Origin: Mansonella perstans
Lineage: Eukaryota; Nematoda; Chromadorea; Rhabditida; Onchocercidae
Reading direction: 5' to 3'
Length of the DNA: 55,946 nucleotides
Assembly: GCA_037074765.1 (NCBI GenBank)
Contig: JBAMDO010000284.1
Coordinates: forward strand, 1 to 55,946
Both the position numbers and the translations under genes were made by a program. Position 1 is the first letter of the stretch, and every line of letters begins with the position of its first letter. Of this stretch, positions 37,088 through 48,999 are shown piece after piece. The notes beneath the pieces are model-generated. The model made no database searches, was not told the origin of the DNA, and saw only the letters and a program-made list of their open reading frames with translations.

Positions 37088-38703
37088 TCAGTGATTTATA
37101 CATTCTTGGTCTTCATCTTCCAATTCTACTTCAAGATTCATTTCTCCGAGCTCCATTATCTTCCGTGCTACTGCTCCGTTAGATACATAACGATCCGGAA
37201 TGCGGATAACCCATTCCCTTTGGCAGGGCTGAAAGTGAAATACATCTTTGCTGTACAGTTGGTGACAGCTAGTGCTAATCAAATCAAAGCTGTACAACTT
37301 TGATTATTGTGCAATCTATACTATAATCTGCTCTCTATATTCTCATCAATCAATAATCTAAAAAGATCTCCCGGGGGAGTCAAAGTTTAACCCTTCAATG
37401 TCCACAACCCGCGCCGCAATGTACAGCACTTAGCTCTAATTTTTTTTTCTTTTTTTTGCATAAATAAATACGCACTACACATCATATCCTCAGATTGTTT
37501 ATTTTAAAGGAATACATCGAGACCATCACTGCACAGCACTAGAACCTCAGTATCGAAAGAAAGCCTCATGACACTCAGCAATCACTGTCTTCCAACAACT
37601 TTAGTTTTCGAACTTTGCTCTTCAACCTTTGCTAAAATTGGCCTGCGGTGAAGGAGGTTCATCAAACTTCAGAAGATTCCGGTTTCATCGATACCTTCTC
37701 AGTAAAGTCAAAGGGTATGTTGCCATTATTCTCGAATTGCTTTCTGAATGCAGCAGTTTCTCCAGTGTAAAGCATGATATGATAATGGTTTCAATTCCCA
37801 TTTTGGAAGTGTTGGAGTTGTCGTCAGGTTTAAGCTTGAACCAGAAAAGCAAAACTGCGTGTTGACTTTCTGGAGCCAAGCGGCATTACACGCCATCAAC
37901 CGTTCCAGATGTAAGGAAGCGTAACACAAGGGAAGACCTTGTTCTGACCCTACGCCATTTCTTATAATCACCTCAAAAGTTTGTAAAATCTGGACAGCAT
38001 TGAAAATGAATGCTTCAACTTCGTTAACCCATGACTTCACTGCTACAATTCCGTAGCTTCCCATTGTTAAAAAAGGTAAACTTTGGACTAATGTGAATGA
38101 TACTTACTGTGATATTACCGCTTATACCGGTGAATTTGGAAACAAAACAATTCTTCAATTCTGTCCAAAGCGGCAGCTTTTTCGGCAGTGTTACCTTTAA
38201 CCCTTCACAGTTACACGGTAAACTGGGACGTATTTACCAGTTTAATTCAACGTCACCACTTGACGCTCGCTACATATAAAGTTCTTAATCGCGAAAATAT
38301 TCTTTATGCGGAATGAATTGGAAAAAAAAAAGTTAGTCTTTGCCCAATTATTAATTCAGTGATCCTCTTGACCAGGCCTATCATTTGACGAAGTTGCCAT
38401 TGCAGCGATGGAGCTAAAGACCAGCAAATTCTTTCAAATTTCGGGAGTGTTTTCAGTCATTTATAAACATAATTTGTCAAAACTGCTGTTGATTTACTCC
38501 AACACTCTAAGGTTATTCTTCCTAAAGTACCAAAAGACCGTTGTTGTCTCCAGCCTTAAGCAGTTAAATCGCAATCCCTTGACTGGTCTTTGATATAAAG
38601 AACTGCTGTTCATCTTTTCAGACTCCAGTCCACTCGGATGTAAATCAGGAGATATGACGCCGATGTTGACAATTCTGTTTGGAATGCCGTCAAAACCTGT
38701 CAA
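37088..38703 (-). CDS. Unrecognised gene or pseudogene, several coding-like segments
   Basis: Minus-strand segments, in transcription order: 38494-38703 (FDGIPNRIVNIGVISPDLH, SSSLYQRPVKGLRF), 37880-38064 (VAVKSWVNEVEAFIF, NAVQILQTFEVIIRNG, ASLHLERLMACNAAWLQK), 37685-37879 in another frame (ETIIISCFTLEKLLHSESN) and 37088-37228 (after TTTCAG: CQREWVIRIPDRYV, ARKIMELGEMNLEVELEDED, stop). The last looks like a genuine C-terminal exon with an acidic end. The segments around 37880 overlap in different frames, so there is either a missed intron or a frameshift. I do not recognise the protein. Confidence 0.35.
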
Positions 38704-38709
38704 TTAATA

Positions 38710-40040
38710 GCTAAACCTGCTTCCAGAACTGGTTCCAAGCAATGCTTACTTATTCACTGATCACGCTCGACCTTTTGCTAGTCCTTACATCTTCCTTCTC
38801 GATCTCTTCTAAAATAGCCAGAAGTCTTTAACCGACTGAAAGATTGCAATATTTTCTTACAGAAGCATTCACTGTATCCAGAATGCCGAAAGCCGTCCTG
38901 TTGATTCAGTTCATTTCCACTGAAATTTCAGTACCTCTCTTCCTCTCTTCTGCTCGTTTCTGTTATCAATTACATCAGATCACATTCTTTTCTTCTAAAA
39001 TTCTAATCAAATAGAGTACTGTTCACATTTCCAAGAGCGTTATCCAAGAGGGTAATAAATAAAAGCTTTTAACTTTTTTTGTTGAGCATCTAGTGGTCAA
39101 TGATAGCAGTCCAACTGGGGACAATCCTTTTGTCAATCACTCTTTTCACTTGTTGCAGTCTTTATACTTCGTCTCTCAGTTTTCCTTGACCAAATAGATG
39201 GCATAACAGTTCAACAGATGACATAAGCTATTATAGGCGGCTAACTCATTTATACCAGGGAATATTATGTTGATATCACGGCGTTCTAGTTAAAGTAAAT
39301 CCTTCGAAATGTCTGTATTTTGTAAAAAATCTTGAAAAGATATGCTAAATCATTTCTTATTTTGGTACTTAGGTCATTTCAAACATAGGTATGGGATCAT
39401 TTTCTTTTCTGTAGGAGCTACAGCGGAATGGCATTAGCAATGATACTAGTTCTCGCAAAATTTATGATATTGCTTTGAGTGATACAGCCACAGAAACACT
39501 CACAACTCATCTAATCAGCTCATACTTCCTTGTCTTCAGTTTTCACAAAGATTCTCATTCCATCATGTCAATTTCATTTTTTTTCTCATCACTTATGAAG
39601 ATCTCTGCATTGAAGAGCTCTGATACTTTTCACATCCTGTTGCACCGTGTTCACACAAACGGTTTACTTTACGTAACTGGTTTCGTGAATTATATCAAAC
39701 TGATTTTGCTTTATTCGTCCCCTATTTTTGATATTCAAATTTGTCCTCAATTGTTGTTGTTGTTCTTATATACAGTATACGCCTGGTGGAAATCAAGAAT
39801 TCTATCCTCTATTTATCTACATAGGCATGGAATAATCGTCTTTAGTCCAATAGTCCGATTATGATGCAACTTTTGAGATTGAGAGTAATAATTTGCACTC
39901 ATTGGGTATGTAAATATTGTAACAGCGGTAATGAAATTGTCCATTTGTGATCTGTTTTACTTACAATCACTATTCGTACAGAAAGTATTGTTGAAAATGA
40001 AGCGTTTTTGCTCAAGTGAGCTGGATTATAACACTGTCCT
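38710..40040 (+). other. Mostly non-coding, one exon-like segment near 39412
   Basis: After TTTTCTGTAG at about 39413 the plus strand reads ELQRNGISNDTSSRKIYD, then IALSDTATETLTTHLIS. The acceptor is canonical and the composition is protein-like, but no clear donor follows and the remainder turns hydrophobic and AT-rich. It might be an alternative 3' exon of the upstream tetraspanin or chance. Confidence 0.2.
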
Positions 40041-40064
40041 TTTTGTAGGAATCGACAACGACTA

Positions 40065-43000
40065 ATGTTTTCGCGGTGGTTGCCATTGTTCTGTATATTA
40101 ATACCGTTATGTATAGATGCTGCTCCACCAAACCGCGATACAGCTAACAATTTACAGAATACTGACAAACAGCGGCAGTGGGAACAGGAACAACGACAAA
40201 GGGAGGAGGTACAGGTACATCTATTCTTTGTACCCTTATCTTTCAATTCCTTCCAATATTTTCAATAAATTGTCGCAATAGATCGAAACTATGAACTTGA
40301 AATCAGTGAAGAGGGATAAAGAAGGAAAGGCTTTTAACAGAAAATTATTCTGATATGATGAATCCAGACAGTGCAGTGAGAACAAAATATTATTTGAAAC
40401 TATTTCAAATATATTCAGTTCTTATAAGGAAGTTAACTGTAGATACTGAGAAGACGTGAGTGTTCTAATTTTTGTGAAGTCGATTTTTTTTTTGAACGAT
40501 GATCGAGATTTATAATTTAGATTTTTTTGAGTGATGACTAAGATTTATAATTTAGAAAGAAGAGATAGCGAAGTATGTGAAGTATATGAAGTATCTGGAA
40601 ACTGTCCTCAGTATCTTGCAAGCGACACCGCAGTGGAAAGAAGCAATGCAAAGTATGACACAAGAAGAAATGCGGGTTCCTTTTGCTACTTCATTATTAG
40701 TTTCCGTTGACTTGGCTGTAGCAGTACTATTAGGTAGGACTGTCCTGTAAGCAGTCTGGACATGTTTAAGATTTTAAATATTAGGATAAACTAAACAAAT
40801 GCAACTTTTCTTGCTTTAGACATTTATAATTTGGGTTTTTAGTGTCTTCAACTTTAAAAACACAGTGAAAGGTGTGGTATGTTGCGTTATAGAGACGTTC
40901 ACATCTAAGTTCACTAATGAAACTGCTGTTTTACCAGTAGTAAAACATCTACTGGTAAACTTACTGACGGTTTTACTTTGAGTGACTCACGGCAAGTGTT
41001 ACTGATCCGACAACTGTCGTGCTATTCAGGACTTGCTGTTTTCATTATAGTCAGTCCTAACTTTTCGGCAGGTGCGCAAGCGCGATTATTTCCACCGTTT
41101 AATAATTTAGGACATCATCTCTTAAGGCACGTAAACATGTACTGGTAAAATTAGCTATATTTTAATACTTTATACCAGTATAATTTTGCAAAATTTCATT
41201 AATGGAAATTAGATTTCTTTTCAGTTCTCTTTTTTTTATGGTTTATTCAATGCCATTAATGGTAAATCGCAATTATTATTATAGAATGGTAAAATAGCAG
41301 AAATGGTTGATAAGTTAGAACCACACATTATTGAACAACTGGTTAAAGCTAAAATACTGGAATTGCAACGTCTTGAACAAGAAATAAAGGATCAGTTAGA
41401 TGCGGATGGTGGTGCTACTCACAATATCAAAGTTTGTAAAATTCTGGTTGCTTATCTGAATAAGAGTTTCAAAAACTGAGCATTCTTGAGATAGTTTTGA
41501 GCTCACTGATCGACAGAAGTCTTCACTTACAGTTTTGCAATGGCACATAATTCGTTATATTTTACCGATATTGATACTGTCATTCGTGTAGTGGTTTTTT
41601 GTATACAATATTGTTTTAATAGTTGGTTGAGCATCCTTTATGTTGTTGAGGCTATGAGTGGTATGGGTTCATGCTGAAGTTCAAGGGGAGCCTTTTTTAA
41701 ATTCCAGTTCTCATTTTGAAACATTTAAAATTGTAGTTTCTGAGGATATCTTCTGACTCACACTCTCTCATTTACATATGAACATTTTTCGGACATCATT
41801 CGACTTCGAATGGCGTTGGTTTTTCCTTTAAAACAAAATGAGAAAAGAACTCTGACAGAGTCAAAAGTGAATAAGGTGGTCAGTCAGAACTATGAATGTT
41901 AGCAACATACACATTTCCGATAACCCTTTTTATTTTATTTATTTAAAACACATCGAAATGTCAGGTGCTATATGGGTATGTTAAAAATCGAACTACGCGG
42001 CAGCGGAATCATTAAGTGACAGTAATAGCGGAAGAAGTTACAAGGAAAAGTAGCCTGGAATTTCCGTATTAAACGCTCTCTATCCTTTTCTGTAGATGAT
42101 TAGCAAAGAAGCTTGTTACGAAGAGTAGTATGTAGCATTTTTACAGCGAAAAGTTTTAAAATGTTCTATATTATTTTAGATACCGGAGCATTTGGATTTC
42201 AATAACTGGGAAACATTCAGCCAAGAGGATCTACGTAGACTTGTCGTCAAGGTTGGATTTCTGTTATCCTGCTGACATTTTGTGAATCATTTATTATAAA
42301 ATAATTTGCAGATAGTAGCTGATATGGACGAATTGGAGCAACGGCGAAAACAAGAGTTCAAACAGTACGAAATGAAAAAAAAGGCAGAAGAAAATCATAA
42401 AATGGTATGCGTCAGTTTTCTGTTTTCACAGTGCAATGGGATAAATCGAGAAAATCGAATTCCTTGAAACCGTCTCTTATTGGCTAGGGCTGTATCTTTC
42501 AGTAAACTAAAAGCAGCATCCAGCTTTTTGATGTATTGAAAGTGTGTTTTATACTAGATCTTTGGAGTTGATTTTTAAGCAGACGGTTTCTGGACGCGAA
42601 CAATTTAGTTAGAAAGTATGGTCGTTTAATATGGAACATTTTACTTTAGAAAGACAAAAGACTTTTTGTAGACTTTCTGTATTTTTTAAATGTTATTTAC
42701 GACAATACGTTGGATTTGACACATAAGGCAGGCACAAATGATTCAAACGGAACGAGAGCAGTACATACAACAGATGAAAAAGCAGAGGCGGCGGCATAAT
42801 ATGCATGAACCATTGAAGCATCCGGGAAGTCATAATCAATTAAGAAAGGTTTGGGAAGATATTGATAAGGTATGTATTGAATAAGTAAGATAAGAAACTT
42901 CTGGATCATGAGTTTTTCTTTTATCTTTTGCGGATATTTTGAAATCAACTATATATTTTTATGTCGTTTAAAAATTGCGCACTCCAGGACGGCCTGATTT

Positions 43001-43986
43001 AATGACCAAGTGACTTGTGATTTGAAATATAATTTTGAAGACTTATAGTGGACCAACACTCACTCAGAATTCTGCTGAGGAATAACCTATTTAAGGTTAT
43101 TCTTTTGCCATCCTACTACTTTTAGTATTCGAAACAGAGAGAATTGCAGGTTTGAGACTTCATTTTACAGCTCGATAAAGATGCATATGATCCAACAACA
43201 CTTTTTGGCTTGCACGATAGAAATGATGATGGTTACTGGAGCTATGACGAGTTGAATACAATCTTTTTACCAGAAATCGAAAAACTTAGTAATTTTTCTG
43301 ACCTTGAGAGGTAAATTTATACATTCTAAGAAAAAGATTTTGATATTAATATGTTTAACAGGTTGTCAGATATCAGCGAAGTTCTGGTACTTTTACTGAC
43401 CTTTTATTTTGCTTGGAAATCGATACACTTTTTGTAAAAAATCACTCAAAAATTTCATAACCTATCAAAAATCACAAATAGGAGTTCTTTAAATTGTTTA
43501 GACTTGAGGAGTTGTATCGGATGCGTTATCATGTAATGAAACAGATGGACACAGATGGTGATCGTCGTATTTCGCTTGCTGAATTTCTTGCGGTTTGTCT
43601 TATCCTTTTGTAGACCTTCTGTAGAAAGCTAACAATGTATAAAGCATTTCCTTGTATGTATTATCAGTGTTTCAAATTTCAACTTACAGGACAGAGAGGC
43701 GCAAGAGGAAAAGATGGATCAGGGTTGGGAAGATATTGGCGATAAAGAACAGTACACCAAAGAAGAATTAGAAACTTTTGAAAAAGAATATGCGAAGCAA
43801 CAAGGATGGAGTGAATATACACCTGCACCTACGGCTGATCCTAATGGTGCAGCTACGAAGCAATTTGGTGAAATGGATATAAAACAACCCCACCAAATTC
43901 CAGTGCGACAGCATGCTGAACCTGTTCAACCTATGCAGCAGGATCAGACAGATGAGGTTGGCGTTGAAGAATATTTCAGGCTATGA
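40065..43986 (+). CDS. nucb-1: Nucleobindin (calcium-binding EF-hand protein of the secretory pathway)
   Basis: Nine exons (40065-40214, 40556-40675, 41285-41431, 42180-42251, 42312-42404, 42732-42869, 43171-43310, 43502-43592, 43690-43986) join in phase to 415 residues. The N-terminus is a signal peptide (MFSRWLPLFCILIPLCIDA). Then come YVKYMKYLETVLSIL, the coiled helix MVDKLEPHIIEQL, the basic stretch QQMKKQRRRHNM, LRKVWEDIDKLDKDAYDP, EF-hand 1 DRNDDGYWSYDEL, EF-hand 2 DTDGDRRISLAEF, and GWEDIGDKEQYTKEELETFEKE before a Gln/Pro-rich tail. This order is that of animal NUCB1/2, Golgi calcium-binding proteins. TTTTGTAG 16 bases before the ATG suggests a spliced-leader site. AATAAA-like GAATAAAAAG lies near 44028. 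Confidence 0.95.
40930..40959. repeat. Perfect 11-bp inverted repeat in a nucleobindin intron
   Basis: TTTACCAGTAG (40930-40940) pairs with CTACTGGTAAA (40949-40959) around an 8-base loop. Related words ACTGGTAAA and ACCAGTA recur near 41140-41185 in the same intron, so this may be a decayed palindromic insertion. Confidence 0.7.
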
Positions 43987-43989
43987 AAT

Positions 43990-44620
43990 TGCTGAAAGAA
44001 AGATGTTTTATATTGAAATTACTTTGTGAATAAAAAGACGAAAATTTTCTGCGAGACTAGACGTAGTTCTGTTGAAGCAACTTGTGTGCTAGGGAGGATG
44101 ACATAAATTATTCTTGCTCCATGTATACTTTATCATTTAATATTGCTGTGATTCTCATATATACTTCGCTAATGAACCATATTTCCATTTCCAATCACTT
44201 TTTATTAACATACTTGACTGGTTTCAGCAATCAAAACAACAACAGCATGTTGAAAGAACTTACGGTGTCTGATTTTGAATATCGACATAACTTAATCTTA
44301 TACTAGGCAACGGTTCATGGTGTATACGGTAATCATTTTGCATACAGTATTTTTGTTTACTGAAGCTAAAAACATTTTTTTGGAACCGTTAACGCTTATT
44401 TCTGTTTTCACATGACAGAGTTTTAGTTTTTCATGTTGCCATTCGATTCAGTTTCATATAGGGATTTCCAAACTTTAAATAAGCCCACCAAAGTCTCTGC
44501 TTAAATTGTTATTGTGATGTTGGAAATGTATATTGTATCTAAAAAAAACTAAAATTAAAATACGACCGTACTACTATAATGCGGTCTTATCGCATTACAT
44601 TCCTGAGAACATTGTTTAAC
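43990..44620. other. Convergent 3' region
   Basis: Lies between the ends of nucleobindin (plus) and the small membrane protein (minus). No gene supported. Confidence 0.5.
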
Positions 44621-44626
44621 TACAAG

Positions 44627-45214
44627 TCAAAAAGTGTTCGGACAATAACAATTAGAATTTGTCAAATTAAGGATACTAGTCATATACATATTCAGCAGCA
44701 CAACTACTAGAAGTAAACAAAGAGCTGGCAGTAGAGTGAAAACTTTGAAATGCATACTTTTTCTCGAACTAGTAGGGTAGTCACTGCTTGATTTCTGTAT
44801 GGTCACAAGAAAAAAATGCAAGAAAATAATAATTACCCACCGAAATGATCCTTGTCACTGTTAAAGCAGGAATGACGAATGATTTTCTTCAGATTTCTTA
44901 AAAAATTGAAAGTAGCTTCAAAAACAGCCCATAGAATGATTGCAAAAAATGAAATAAGATTTAAATTATCGTACTAAGGCACTGGAACGTGAGGATGAGC
45001 AGTAAAATTACGCGCAATTGTCGTGAATAAAATACAAGAATAGTTTTGAAGAATGTCTCGGATATTCGAAAATTGACAACAACTTTCCAATACTGTAGTA
45101 AAAGGGATTAAGATATAGTGAATAGTATTTGACAGAAAGGAAGGAAAATAAATAAAAGTGACACTCAGGATTGCGAATTCTAGCTTGAATCCGTTCTTCA
45201 TCACGAGGATACAT
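44627..45214 (-). CDS. Small multi-pass membrane protein, unknown, downstream of SelK
   Basis: Minus-strand pieces: ATG at 45214 (MYPRDEERIQARIRNPE), after CTACAG near 45114 YWKVVVNFRISETFFKT, ILVFYSRQLRVILLLIL, then LISFFAIILWAVFEATF, LRNLKKIIRHSCFNSDKD at about 44843-44955, and a final exon DYPTSSRKSMHFKVF with TM LLPALCLLLVVVLL and tail NLTNSNCYCPNTF, stop at 44627. The last join is in phase using CAAGCAG as acceptor. The first donor (GA|GTGTCA) and the middle segment each need one base to keep the frame, so the model is incomplete. It starts about 180 bases after the SelK stop on the same strand. Confidence 0.45.
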
Positions 45215-45360
45215 GTTACGTCAATGAAATGTTACGAGTATTCAGTAAGTACTTGAAAAATAGTGAGAAAGTGGCCAACGATGGAAATCGGCAGAAAAGC
45301 TTCTCGAGTGAGGTTAGGCTAATCCACGTCACACAATCCTCTCGTTGATCACAATCATTT

Positions 45361-45384
45361 GTCCAGCTTAAACAGCAGCTGGAC
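45361..45384 (-). promoter_or_regulatory. Perfect 8-bp stem hairpin just after the SelK UGA
   Basis: On the minus strand GTCCAGCT and AGCTGGAC flank an 8-base loop. The stem starts 11 bases after the TGA at 45396-45398 and 5 bases after the following TAA. A stem-loop this close to a UGA resembles recoding elements of some selenoprotein mRNAs, but could equally be a chance palindrome. Confidence 0.5.
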
Positions 45385-45395
45385 TTACTTTAACC

Positions 45396-46175
45396 TCAAC
45401 TGCCACCACCCGCTGGAGGACATGACATTCCGGAATGAAATGTTGGACGTCCTATAGGACGCCGTCCTGTTCCATACCCAAAACCACCTAAACAAAATCT
45501 TAATCAGAATAATTTTCAGATGCAAATTGAAGTTTGCGGCTTGCTAATTATTCTAGAGCATAATGCAAGTTAACCTCTGTATATCTGTTCCGATCACAAA
45601 TTTTTACCTCTAGGGGGTCCACCTGGACCACCACTTCCAGGCCACCGGTCATTACCACTCCAACCGTTTCTGTGTCGTGATGTCCCATTTCGAGTTTCAC
45701 CAATCAGCGGTCCAAAAAGAGTGAGAAAACTGTAAAAAATGAAAAGAATCAACTGCCTAAAATTCCTAAAAGTTTTGCATTGCAATGAGTAAAAAAGATC
45801 ATGAAAACTTACAAATATAAAAGAAATGCGAAAAATTGCTTAAGTAAACTGAATGTCGATTTCTTCGATTCCACTATATTTCCACCTAAAACAAAACTCA
45901 GGAAGAGAATGCAAAAAAGTTAAACGATGAGCAACACGTCCCACAACTTTTGCTCCAGTAAACGATAGCAACTGCAGCATACACCGATTACCAACCATGT
46001 AATTCATTTGAAAAATCTGAACGATTGTGAAAAAGGTGAACTTTTTGCTATAGTTTCCAGATTTAACTCAATCATTCAATTGGTTATAAGCAGTGAAATC
46101 AATTTTCGAAATGAATTTTGAAGGCTCGAAAGTAATTATGGAATATGAAAACTTACTGGAATCGACGTATGGCAT
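45396..46175 (-). CDS. Selenoprotein K family protein (ER membrane)
   Basis: Four exons (46157-46175, 45813-45885, 45608-45729, 45396-45487) join in phase: MPYVDSSGNIVESKK, one membrane segment LLKQFFAFLLYFFLTLFG, the glycine/arginine/proline-rich tail GNDRWPGSGGPGGPPRGG and YGTGRRPIGRPTF, ending CPPAGGGS before TGA. Order, length (~95 residues) and Gly-Pro-rich tail are those of SelK, an ER protein tied to ER-associated degradation and palmitoylation complexes. Human SelK ends GG-Sec-Gly-Arg. Here the codons after GGGS are TGA, GGT, TAA, so reading TGA as selenocysteine would give S-Sec-Gly-stop at 45390. Otherwise the protein ends at the serine. No convincing SECIS element was found. TTTCAG 19 bases before the ATG suggests a trans-splice site. 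Confidence 0.9.
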
Positions 46176-46199
46176 GCTTGTTCACAGATTATAACTGAA

Positions 46200-47580
46200 A
46201 CAATCAATTTTAAAATAAGGATTAATGATTCTCTATCAAAAACGATTTACAGAATTGGAAAAGCGACATGTATAAGCTCTCACGATTTCACCAGTCCAGG
46301 TAAGCAGCGTAACCTGATAGTATCCCCGGAGTAAGAATATACTCAATTGCTTCTCAAAGCAATTCAGTAAGCAGTGGAAGCAATCGACATGCGTTAGAAC
46401 CAACTGATTTCAGAATCCAGAATCCAGTTGCACAACGACGTAGCGATTACACATATAACTCGCGCTAGCTGTATCGCTCGTTGTGAAAACAGCGTTCCAG
46501 GGTTTGCATGGAACTACCGGGAATATTCATCACAACAAGAAATCTTACATTGAGAGTGGACTGAATGTATGAAATTAATGAATGATTCCTGGTATACTGA
46601 GACATTATATTAAAGAATAGATGGGATTTCTATCGTGCAATTACTCCGAACAGAAAAGCGGCAATTAATTTATTGGGATTATATCAGCTCCTTTTAAACA
46701 AATAACGATGAAAAAACACCATTTAAGCACTAGATAATTAATATAAGTAATAATTACAGCTAATATACATACCTCTCTATATTTCTTTTTCTCACACATA
46801 CGTACATATTTTTTTCCATATATGTAATATGAACAAGAAAAATAAATTTTATATATTTTTGTATATGTTTATATATTTATATTCATTCATATATCCTAAA
46901 TAAGTATAAGGTTAACCTAAAACCAATCACACTAAGGTAGAATGAAATGCGAAAATTTTTAGCAAAATTTGACTCATATTTCTAGGTGAAGGGAAAATCC
47001 TATAAATGATCACTGTAATCGAGTGATTCCCAACCGATGATCCGAGAGGACTTAGATTTAAGAGTTCAACGGCAGCAAACGATGAGTAAAAAAGAGTTGA
47101 AGGCAGTTTCCTTCTTTTATTTTTTTTTTTTTTAAACTATACTTTGATAATTTGTTTGTTGGCACTATATGTTTGTTCGGGTTATAATACTGTACCATAA
47201 AAGCAAAATCCCTTTGTGATGTAAACCAGTTGTCAGTTTATATCTTCATCATCGCTTTAATTTTACTTACGAGGATTTCATCACCGTACTTAACCAATTG
47301 TTGTCCCTTCTCTTTTTATTATTTAATCTATAATATTTAGTAGTTTTATTTTTAACTCAAATTTAATTTTGATAAGAAACCTCTTAAACTCCTCGTTTAT
47401 TATTTTATTTTCAGAAAATGACACGTAAGAGAAAATGTAACAGTAGTTGCATTAAATTCTAATTTACTTACATGAAAGTAATGGAGATATAAAAGTGTCA
47501 TTTGCGCTACCGTTCTTGGAAACGATGTTCTGAAGCCATTAAAATTAAAACGCCATTTAGAAACAGTCCTTATGATTCTT
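46200..47580. other. AT-rich intergenic stretch
   Basis: No gene supported. 46780-46910 is a run of TATAT-rich low-complexity sequence, and a T run lies near 47123-47135. Confidence 0.5.
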
Positions 47581-47589
47581 CTGATTAAT

Positions 47590-48990
47590 GACCAGAATTC
47601 TTTGAAGGGGAATTAGAAAATCTGAAGAATCTGCAACTTGGACTTAGTGGTATAAGATTGTAGTTATCGGAAAGAACATTAGTAGCGTCATTTGAGAGAT
47701 TGAGACAGCGAAATGGAAAAAAACTAAGCACATTAGGAGGAACTCGTGAAGCCTTGTTTAATGGAAACTGTCGAAAAAGCTTTAGGAATGGAAAGTAATC
47801 AGAAGATTTTCCTGCATCGACGGCCAATACTTTAAAAACTCGAATTGAGACAATATCAAATGACATTGAATGGCAGCTTATTTCAGGAATTAAAAGTGTT
47901 TCGCCATGTTTTGCTTTGCAGTTTAGTGAATCGACAGACATTTCCAACCGCAGTCAGTTGCTCGTGTTTGTTCACTTTTTAAATGCTGACGTGGGAGCTG
48001 AAAACGACGTTAAAAGGTATGTATGTAAAAAATATAATAGCGGAATATTTTGAGAAACGTAATATTATGTGGGAAAGCTCGCCGATTTCTATGTGGTTGG
48101 CACTTCAACTATGTTAGAACCACGCTGCAATCTAACAACTAATATAACAAAAGAACCCTTTTACATTAACAACTCATTATATCATTCAACGTCAAATGTT
48201 AGTTTTCAAAGCTCTAAATGCTTTGCTATTACAATGGAAATGATAATAAAAGGGTCAGTTATCAGTGACAGTGTTTAAATACACGGTTTTTTAAAAAAAC
48301 TGTGCCCGAAATAGACTCCGACTACGTAACGGTTCTTATTCACACCGAACTTTGTTGGTTGTCAAAAGCATTATCATGGGAAAATTATAGAGAAGAGATT
48401 GAGCTGTTCTTAGCAAAGAAGGTTCGAGCGGTTCACTGATCTGAGAAGTCGTGTTCAGTTAGCTTATCCTGTGGGTATTTTCACACATTTTAATAAGCTG
48501 CTGTGTTCTGGAAGCATGTTATTTTTAAAGATTCTGATTGAATCTAAAGTACCGGTTTTTCGTCTTCCATTCAGTTTTGCTGAATTTCGCTCATCTATTT
48601 TTTTGGAACTATAATCCATGTTATTTTATTGAATGGAATGGAGTTAAATCTGTGCTAAAAAGACCATAATACGTTTGTCATCAATAAAATTGTCATTACC
48701 AAACAAAAAACGCTTTTCTGCAGAGCGCAATGTTTTCCACGGCAATTACAAAACAGGCATTGTTTTTTGCGAGAATCATTGCAGCAATGTCTTTATTTGT
48801 GCATTTTGCAAATTTTGGAAAAAAAAAAAGAAAATTTTTGCAAATGAGCGTGCATTCAATGCAGAATATTCATTCATCATTTTACGAATATTTCATTTTT
48901 GGGAGGCAGAAAATTTATGTTGGATATATTTGTTAATCATTTTATCACCGCAGGGAATATTTCAAAGTTTTTATGATCAAAATTGAACTT
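47590..48990 (+). mobile_element. Decayed hAT-family transposase (ZBED5/GTF2IRD2-like)
   Basis: The plus strand reads FPASTANTLKTRIETISNDI, EWQLISGIKSVSPCFALQ, FSESTDISNRSQLLVFVHF at about 47808-47990. This matches the hAT block TVSRRI..MSEDI..QL...FALQLDESTDV...LLVFVR. Further on, near 48330-48500 in other frames, come VLIHTELCWLSKG, EEIELFLAKK and DLRSRVQLAYPVGIF, which match the TEVRWLSRG and WLxDLAYLxDIF blocks. 48670-48986 keeps scattered similarity. The usual DESTD reads SESTD, losing the first acidic residue, and many stops and frameshifts interrupt it. No terminal repeats were identified. It is dead as a transposase. Confidence 0.75.
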
Positions 48991-48999
48991 TTATTTTTA

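Noticed and set aside
39475..39864. Long plus-strand open frame
   Set aside because: Only the first ~40 codons look coding; the remainder is hydrophobic AT-rich sequence with no ATG start.
45320..45362. Possible SECIS core (ATGA ... AA ... TGAC) after SelK
   Set aside because: The flanking bases do not pair to form the required stem above the ATGA/TGA quartet.
47585..47947. 120-codon open stretch on the minus strand
   Set aside because: It is the antisense of the recognisable hAT transposase relic on the plus strand.
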